Positions 58,017-64,000 of a stretch of 64,000 bases of DNA are shown here, one piece after another (within the stretch, counting starts at the first letter, position 1; every line of letters starts with the position of its first letter). The notes under the pieces were generated by a model. That model was not told the origin of the DNA. It was given only the letters and a program-made list of their open reading frames with translations, and did not search any database. Position numbers and translations under genes: made by a program. Origin of the DNA: Tahibacter soli (GTDB lineage Bacteria > Pseudomonadota > Gammaproteobacteria > Xanthomonadales > Rhodanobacteraceae); the NCBI RefSeq assembly GCF_025717065.2, contig NZ_JAOVZO020000001.1, positions 248,001 through 312,000 on the forward strand, written 5' to 3'.

Positions 58017-61000
58017 TCAGCGGCTCGCGCAACCGCCGATCTTGACGAGGTCGATGCTGCCGGCGAGCGTGCGCATCGCGCCGGCCAGATCGTTGTCGTC
58101 GAAGCGATAGTCGACTTTCGCCCTGTCGCACGCGGCGAACGTGACGGTGGCCTTGCCGACGATGGTCATGTTGCTCGTCGGCACGCTGTCGAACGCGCCG
58201 CCGATCGTCTGCACGATCGGCACCTCGACGACGCCGTTGCGCGCACCGGCGAGGCCGCCCTGCAGCGTGAACCAGCGCTGGCGACCCGGATCGTCGGCAG
58301 GGCCGGCCGGATCGAACGTGAACCACGGCGCGAAGAACACGCCGCCGGGCTGCACCGTGAACTGCAGTCCCTGGCCCGACGTCGCGGTTTCGAACCACGA
58401 GCCCGACTGATGCGTGTCGAAGTCGTTCGCCGGCGGCGCGGCGTTGCCCGGCCGCGTCGTGCCGTCGGCGAGCACGCAGCTTTCCGTCGCGGGCGTCAGA
58501 CGCGTGAGCGTGATCGTGCCGCTGGCGGCGCCGTTCGTCGCCGCGTCGAAGGCGTACTGCATGGTGCCGTTGTTGCAATCGGTAAAAGTGAACGTCGCCT
58601 TGCCGACGATGCGCGCCTGCACCGTGGGGCCGGCGTCGAAGTTGCCGCCGGTGGTTTCGGTGATCGGCAGCTCGACGCTCCTGGCGTTCGCCGGCACCTG
58701 GCCCTGCACGACGTACCAGCGCTGGCCCGCCGGATCGTTGCCGCCGCCGCGCGAGAACGTGAACCACGGTGCGAAGAACGTGCGGCTGTCCGGCAGGAAG
58801 TCGATCACGATGCCTTCGCCGTTCGCGTACGGCGACCACCACGGTCCCGCGATGCCGATCTGGTCGATGCGCACGAACGCGTTCTGCGCGGCCGGGATCG
58901 GCCACGTGAACAGCGCCGACGTGCCGCCCAGTGCGGCGTCCAGGCCGTGCAGGGTCGTACCGGAGACGAGCGGCCGTGCGGTCGTGCAGCCGAGCGTGCG
59001 GCACGCTTCGCGATGGCGCGCGCGCACGGTGCCGTCGAGCGTGTCGAGCACGTCGACGTCGATCGTGCGCGCCGACGCCGAGACGCTCGCGACGGCGTCG
59101 CCGTCCGGGGTCGCGACGAGCGCGGACGGCGACGCCGTCGCGTTCGTCAGCGGCGGCAGGTCGCGCTGCCAGCGCACCGAACCGTCTTCGAGACTGAGCT
59201 TGGCGACGCGCCGCGCGGCACCCGCGCCGATGCAACAGCTCGCGACATACACGCTGTCGCCGACGATGACGGGCGGCTTGAGGCCGGACGCGCTCGCCTC
59301 GAACGGCTGCGTCCACAGCTTGTGTCCGGTCGCGTCGTAGCGCGACGCGCTGCCCGTCGGCGGCGATCCGCCGAACAGGTAGATCGCGACGAGGCTGCCG
59401 TCCGCGCCGAACGCACCCACCAGCGGCTCGGTGCGGCTGGTCGCGAAGCGATAGCGCTCGCCGCCGTCGGCACCGAAGACCACCGCTTCGGCGCCGGCGC
59501 GGATCAGCGCGAACGGCGCGTCCGGCGGCGACGTGTCGAGGATGTGCGTGTCCGGCGCGAGTGCGCGCGTCGCCAGCACGTTGCCGTCGCGGCCGAACCG
59601 CGTATAGCCGACCGAACTCGTCACGTTGCCGCCGATGTCGGTCGTGCCGATCTCGTACCACGCGACGAGCGTGCCGTCGGCGTCGATGCGCAGACGGCCG
59701 TTCGCGTCGTTCGTCCAGAACTGCGCGCGCTCGAACAGCTTGCGCGTCCACAGCTCGCCGCCGTCGTCGATGCGATGGCAGGCGAGAACCTGGTCGACGA
59801 GGTTGTCGCTGCGCGGCTGTGCGCCGAGCACGCAGACGCGGCCGTCGCCCGCGGCGATCGTACCGAACGCCTCTGCGTTGACGCTCGGAATCCACGAACC
59901 CGGCGTCGCCTTGCGCCAGAGCGTGCCGCCGTCGGCACCGATGCGCACGAGTTCGCGTGCGCCGCTGTGGCCGATCGACCACGAAACGATCGAGCCGTCC
60001 GCGAGCAGCGCACGCTCGGCCGACGCCGAACCGTTCGACACGAGCGTCTGCGGCGCGCTGCGATCGGTGCCGTCGGGTGCGATGCGCACGAACGGCGCCT
60101 GCTGAGAACCCGTGGCGTACACCTGCAGCACCGCGGTGCCGTCGGCCTCGAACGCGACGACCGACAGCACGCGCGCCGGCGCGGTCGGATGTACGACGAC
60201 CTTGCTGTAGCGCTTGGCGCCGGCCGCGTCCAGGCGAGTCGCGCGGTCGTTGTGCGTGACGACGAGGTCGCCGTCGGGCGCCAGCGCCGCGTTGATCAGG
60301 TTCGCATCGGCGGGAATGCCGAGATCGGCGCGGTTCGCGCGCCACGCGACCTGACCGTTCGCATCGAGCTTGACCGCGGCCGCGGCGCCGATGCCGCTGG
60401 CGAGGAACGTCGCGCCGTTCGCGTCGACGATCGGCGCGCGCAGGTTGACGTACTCGTTCGTCGACGTCGTCGGCTCGACCGCGGTCGACCACAGGAGCGC
60501 ACCGTCGTTCGCGGCGTAGGCGGCGAGAAACAGGCCGCCGCTGCGCCTGACGCCCGCGACGCGCAGCGAACCGTCGGGCGCGACGGCCGACAGCCCGCGG
60601 CCGTCGAGCGGCTTGACCCAGCGGCGCGTGCCTTGCGTGTCGTACGCGGCGATCTGCGGCGCGGCTTCGGCCGCGTCGATCGTGTACAGCGAGCCGTTGC
60701 GCGGGTCGACGGTGTCGAGCGTGCCGATCATCGTCGTCGTGTCGAGCCGCGCGAGAATCCGGCCGTCGGTGCCGAGCCGCACGATGCGGTTCGGCACGCT
60801 CGCGACGACGCTGGCGTTCTGCGCGGGAAACAGGCGCGAGCCGACCGGCGGACCGAGACCGCACGGCACCTCGTCGGTCTGCGTCTCCCAGCGCAGCGTC
60901 GCGCCGGTGTCGTACTTGACGATGCGGCAGCGGCCGACAAACGTGCCGTCGTGCTGGATCGTCAGGAGTTCGCCTTGTTCGTTCGTCAGAGTCGCCGCCA

Positions 61001-61247
61001 CGACGTCGCCGTGATGCGATGCGAAGGCCGCGGGCGAGGTGGTGCCGTCGGCATAGTGCAGCACCGCGATTTCCTGCAGCGAGGTGCTGATGCCCCAGTA
61101 GCGGCCCGCGGCGTTGCCGCTGCCTTGCGTGAACGCGACGGCGCTGCGCGCGGGATCTTCGATCGGGCGGTTCCACGCCCAGGCGGCGAGCGGCACCGAC
61201 AATGCGGCGGCGATGCCGAAACGCGCGAAACGGAACAATACGGACAT
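58017..61247 (-). CDS. Secreted PQQ-like beta-propeller protein with duplicated C-terminal WFTF domain
   Basis: This is a 1076-residue precursor. Signal peptide at 1-25. Residues about 45-790 form PQQ/WD-like propeller repeats with recurring DGxLxW and GxxxW blades (ANDGALLWSTAV, DDGGELWTRKL, EDGSVRWQRDL). Two homologous C-terminal domains lie at about 795-935 and 937-1076. Each has GxW(W/F)xxxxxGEG or SGQG, then (F)FAPWFTF, GxQRW(Y/F)xxQG, (E)(L/V)PIxxTxGGxFD, VGKATxTFxxC and a final C. No enzyme motif. It starts at MSVLFRF with GGAG upstream. The C-terminal module is repeated in the adjacent gene; I know no named family for it. Confidence 0.87.
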   Translation of the reverse strand: MSVLFRFARFGIAAALSVPLAAWAWNRPIEDPARSAVAFTQGSGNAAGRYWGISTSLQEIAVLHYADGTTSPAAFASHHGDVVAATLTNEQGELLTIQHDGTFVGRCRIVKYDTGATLRWETQTDEVPCGLGPPVGSRLFPAQNASVVASVPNRIVRLGTDGRILARLDTTTMIGTLDTVDPRNGSLYTIDAAEAAPQIAAYDTQGTRRWVKPLDGRGLSAVAPDGSLRVAGVRRSGGLFLAAYAANDGALLWSTAVEPTTSTNEYVNLRAPIVDANGATFLASGIGAAAAVKLDANGQVAWRANRADLGIPADANLINAALAPDGDLVVTHNDRATRLDAAGAKRYSKVVVHPTAPARVLSVVAFEADGTAVLQVYATGSQQAPFVRIAPDGTDRSAPQTLVSNGSASAERALLADGSIVSWSIGHSGARELVRIGADGGTLWRKATPGSWIPSVNAEAFGTIAAGDGRVCVLGAQPRSDNLVDQVLACHRIDDGGELWTRKLFERAQFWTNDANGRLRIDADGTLVAWYEIGTTDIGGNVTSSVGYTRFGRDGNVLATRALAPDTHILDTSPPDAPFALIRAGAEAVVFGADGGERYRFATSRTEPLVGAFGADGSLVAIYLFGGSPPTGSASRYDATGHKLWTQPFEASASGLKPPVIVGDSVYVASCCIGAGAARRVAKLSLEDGSVRWQRDLPPLTNATASPSALVATPDGDAVASVSASARTIDVDVLDTLDGTVRARHREACRTLGCTTARPLVSGTTLHGLDAALGGTSALFTWPIPAAQNAFVRIDQIGIAGPWWSPYANGEGIVIDFLPDSRTFFAPWFTFSRGGGNDPAGQRWYVVQGQVPANARSVELPITETTGGNFDAGPTVQARIVGKATFTFTDCNNGTMQYAFDAATNGAASGTITLTRLTPATESCVLADGTTRPGNAAPPANDFDTHQSGSWFETATSGQGLQFTVQPGGVFFAPWFTFDPAGPADDPGRQRWFTLQGGLAGARNGVVEVPIVQTIGGAFDSVPTSNMTIVGKATVTFAACDRAKVDYRFDDNDLAGAMRTLAGSIDLVKIGGCASR

Positions 61248-61428
61248 GACGACTCCATCAACGAATGCCACGAAGACGCGTGCGTGCCGGCGTCCCCCCA
61301 AGCGCCGGCTTCGTACACTTGTTTACTCCGGCGGTCGATGCCGGAACCGATACATTACGACACGCGCAGGCCGTCGTAGCGGGCTCTGCGCGTATTAGCG
61401 GCGCGGTCGCCGATTCCGAGTCGCGCCG

Positions 61429-64000
61429 TTACGGCGCGCAGCCGCCGGCCTTGACGAGGTCGATCGACCCGCTGCGCGCCCGCATCGGCGCGGCGAGTTC
61501 GTTGTCGTCGAAGCGGTAGTCGAGTGTCGCGCGGTCGCAGGCGAGCATCGTGATCGTCGCCTTGCCGACCGCGTACATGTTGTTCGTCGGCACGCTGTCG
61601 AACGCGCCGCCGATGGTCTGCACGATCGGCAGTTCGACGACGCCGTTGCGCGCGTTCGCGAGCGAACCCTGCACGGTGTACCAGCGCTGCTTGCCGGGAT
61701 CGTCCGAAATGCCTGCCGGGTCGTAGGTGAACCACGGCGCGAAGAAGATGCCCCCGGGCTGCACGGTCAGCTGCAGGCCCTGGCCCGACGTCGCCGGTTC
61801 GAACCACGAGCCGGACATGCGCGCGTCGAAGCCGTTGGCCGGCGCGCTCGTGCGCGTCTGCGTCGTGCCGTCGGCGAGGAGGCACTCGTGCGTCGCGGGC
61901 GACAGGCGCGAGAGCGTGATCGTGCCGGTCGCGCCGCCGTTGCGGCCTTCGTCGAAGCGATAGCGCAAAGTACCGTTGTCGCAATCGGTAAATGTCAGCG
62001 TCGCCTTGCCGACGATCGCCGGCGTCGTCGCGGGGCCGGCGTCGAACGCGCCGCCGGTCGATTCGGTGATCGGCAGCTCGACCTCGACCGCGTTCGCCGG
62101 CACCTGGCCCTGCACGACGTACCAGCGCTGGCCGGCCGGGTCGTTGCCGCCGTCGCGCGAGAACGTGAACCACGGCATGAACAGCGTGCGCGAATCGGGC
62201 AGGTAGTCGAGCACGAAGCCCTCGCCGTTGGCGTACGGCGACCACCAGGCGCCGGCGATGCCGGGCTGGTCGAGGCGGGTCGGAGGGGGCGCGGTCATGT
62301 CGACGCCCAGCAGGAAGGCGGCCTGACCGGCCTGCGTGTCGATCCCGGTGATGCCCACGCGCGCCGTGCCGTCGCGACCAAGGCCGACGCCGACCGGCGG
62401 CGAACAGGCGTCCGCGCAGCGGATCGTGCGGTCCTGCCGGGGTTGGCCCGTCGCGGTCGCGATCGTCTGCAGGCGGAGACGGTTTTCGTTCGTGGTCGCG
62501 ACGATGAGCGTGTCGCCGGCATCGTCGATCGCCATGACGCCGGCCTTCTGCTGCACGGCCGGGCTGCTCGTGGAGCGTCGCCATTCGATGGCGCCGTCGG
62601 CTGCCGCGATGCGCATCACCCAGTTCGTATCGGCCCAGTTCGTATCGGGCGGCGCGTCGCTCGGCGGCGTCGAGGCGTTCTGGTACACGTAGACCGCGTC
62701 GCGTGTGGCGAGAAGATTGCCGAAAGGCGGCGCGTATCCCGTGGAAAAGGCAATCGCCTTGCGCCAGCGCAGCGTGCCGGCCGCATCGATCGCGCGCAGG
62801 TCGCCGCCGCTGCCGGTTGCCGCGAGCAGGTAGGACGTGCCGTCCGGCGCCACGGCGAGGGCGATCGGAAACAGGGGCTGGCCGATGCGGGCTCGTTCGT
62901 GGAGAACACGACGGCGCCGTTCGCGTCCAGCCGCACGAGGTTCAATGCCGTCGGCTGGTACGGGCTGTTTGCGATCGCCACCGTCGTGCGGCCCGATCCT
63001 TCGATCGTCGCAGCGACGGGAAGGCCGGCGATCGGCGGTGCCAGCCGCGGACGGCCGTCGCGATCGATGCGCATGACCTGGAATGCGCCGTTTCCTGCGA
63101 ACACCGCGAACAGGCGTCCGTCGTCGAGCAGTCCGGCAAACGACTGCGCCTGCGTCGCCGAGACGCCTTCCTGCCACAGGATGTCGCCGGTCGCGGCGTC
63201 GAGGCACAGGTTGGTCCAGGCGTAGGCGTCGAACCCCGACGACGGCAGGAAACGACCGGTCGCGCAGACGCGGTCGGCGCGCGCGACGATGCTGTAGGTC
63301 GCACGCAGGCGGTGGCCGATGTCGCGCGACCACAGCACGTTGCCGCGCGCGTCGATCTTGCTCAGGCGTTCGCCGCGCGGTCCGGAGAGGTAACCCGAGC
63401 GCGAGGCGAGGTAGGTCGTTCCGTCCGGCGCGACGTGCTGCGCGAGCGCTTCGCCGATATCGGACTGCACGACGCCCGCGAGCGGCGAAGCCACGGCGTT
63501 GCCGGCGACGTCGAACGCGAGCGCGTTGATCTCGCCGCCGGCCGGCGGGGGATCGGTGTAGCCCGTGGCCAGCAGCGTGCCGCGCGGCCCGAAGTCGAGG
63601 TCGGTGACGTACGACCACGGCACGGCGATGAACGCCGCTCGTTGGCCGTCCTCGTTCCAGCGATGGAGGCCCGGCGTCCTGTCGATGCAGCCGACCGCGA
63701 CATCGCCGGCCGGCGATGCGGTCGCCCTGTCGAACCGGCCGTTGCAGGACGACGCCTGCCAGCGCACCGCGCCCGCGTGCGTCAGGCGCGCGACGGTCGT
63801 GCTGGTGCCGGTGCTGCCGACGGCATGGTGGCCGACGACGACGAGCCCGTCGGCGTCGGCGAACAGCTGCGCCTGCGAGTCGTCCTCGTCGCCGGCGACG
63901 GTGCGCGTCCACCGTGGCGTGCCGTCGGGCGACATCGCGGCGATCTGCAGCGGCCCGCGCTGCCCGGCGGCGCCGATGCCGGCGGTGACGACGTCGCCGT
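61429..64000 (-). pseudogene. Paralogous beta-propeller/WFTF-domain protein, frameshifted and truncated by the window edge
   Basis: This paralogue of the 58017-61247 gene reads leftwards, and its 5' end lies beyond the window. From the edge to about 62890 the frame encodes propeller blades (PDGTPRWTRTV, IDARGNVLWSRDI, VVFSTNEP). From there the next frame continues with IGQPLFPIALAVAPDG, more blades, and both WFTF domains ending AGGCAP. The switch falls at GGG (62889-62891 on plus): one extra C in GAGCCCGC on the coding strand would restore ...NEPRIGQ. It is therefore either a single-base deletion or a sequencing error. The stop TAA sits inside a CGCGCCG-TTA-CGGCGCG palindrome (61423-61439). 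Confidence 0.75.

Noticed and set aside
57993-61379. A 1128-codon open frame antisense to the beta-propeller gene
   Set aside because: It has Arg/Ala/Asp-biased composition with no domains. The minus-strand gene has a signal peptide and a paralogue.

Overview
The window is GC-rich with dense coding on both strands. It looks like a chromosomal segment of a Xanthomonadales (Lysobacterales) gammaproteobacterium. Support comes from the thiS-thiG-trmB order, a CopL-like Cys-rich leader protein, an M56/BlaR1-TonB fusion, many TonB-dependent receptors and several large secreted repeat proteins. Genus cannot be fixed from sequence alone. There are no rRNA genes, no CRISPR and no prophage. The only RNA genes or elements I can support are one tRNA-Gly and an SAH riboswitch.

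Layout. 1-4258: housekeeping (lipoprotein end, rimI, Rieske protein, SLC13 permease) broken up by two inverted copies of a ~165 bp MITE-like element, each lying exactly between convergent stop codons. 4279-8713: trmB, thiG, thiS and a large FecR-like protein with a Gln/Arg/Glu repeat tail. 8918-13247: tRNA-Gly(CCC), an HU protein, two small enzymes, a histidine phosphatase and the rimK pair. 13354-19387: tandem secreted paralogues with duplicated promoters, a BlaI-M56/TonB sensing pair, a strong terminator that may end a small RNA, and an OmpR-type two-component system. 19416-20339: ilvE.

20678-32489 is the most unusual block. It holds a 2779-residue secreted repeat protein, three tandem tail-collar (microcystin-dependent-type) proteins, a twin-arginine-exported protein, a GNAT acetyltransferase and a small protein resembling DUF6916. 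No virion genes accompany it, so it reads as a dedicated surface system of unknown function.

32587-37751: a secreted zinc metalloprotease, then the activated-methyl cycle genes metF and ahcY (ahcY under an SAH riboswitch), with a diguanylate cyclase between them. 37822-43821: a metal-uptake operon (CopL/CruR-like leader, TonB-dependent receptor, PepSY protein, PepSY-NqrF-like reductase). 43911-50955: tonB, an ECF sigma factor, FecR, an STN-type TonB receptor and a patatin-like type V autotransporter. 51307-64000: secreted proteins of unknown function. They include two tandem beta-propeller proteins sharing an apparently undescribed duplicated C-terminal domain; the last one is frameshifted and runs off the window.
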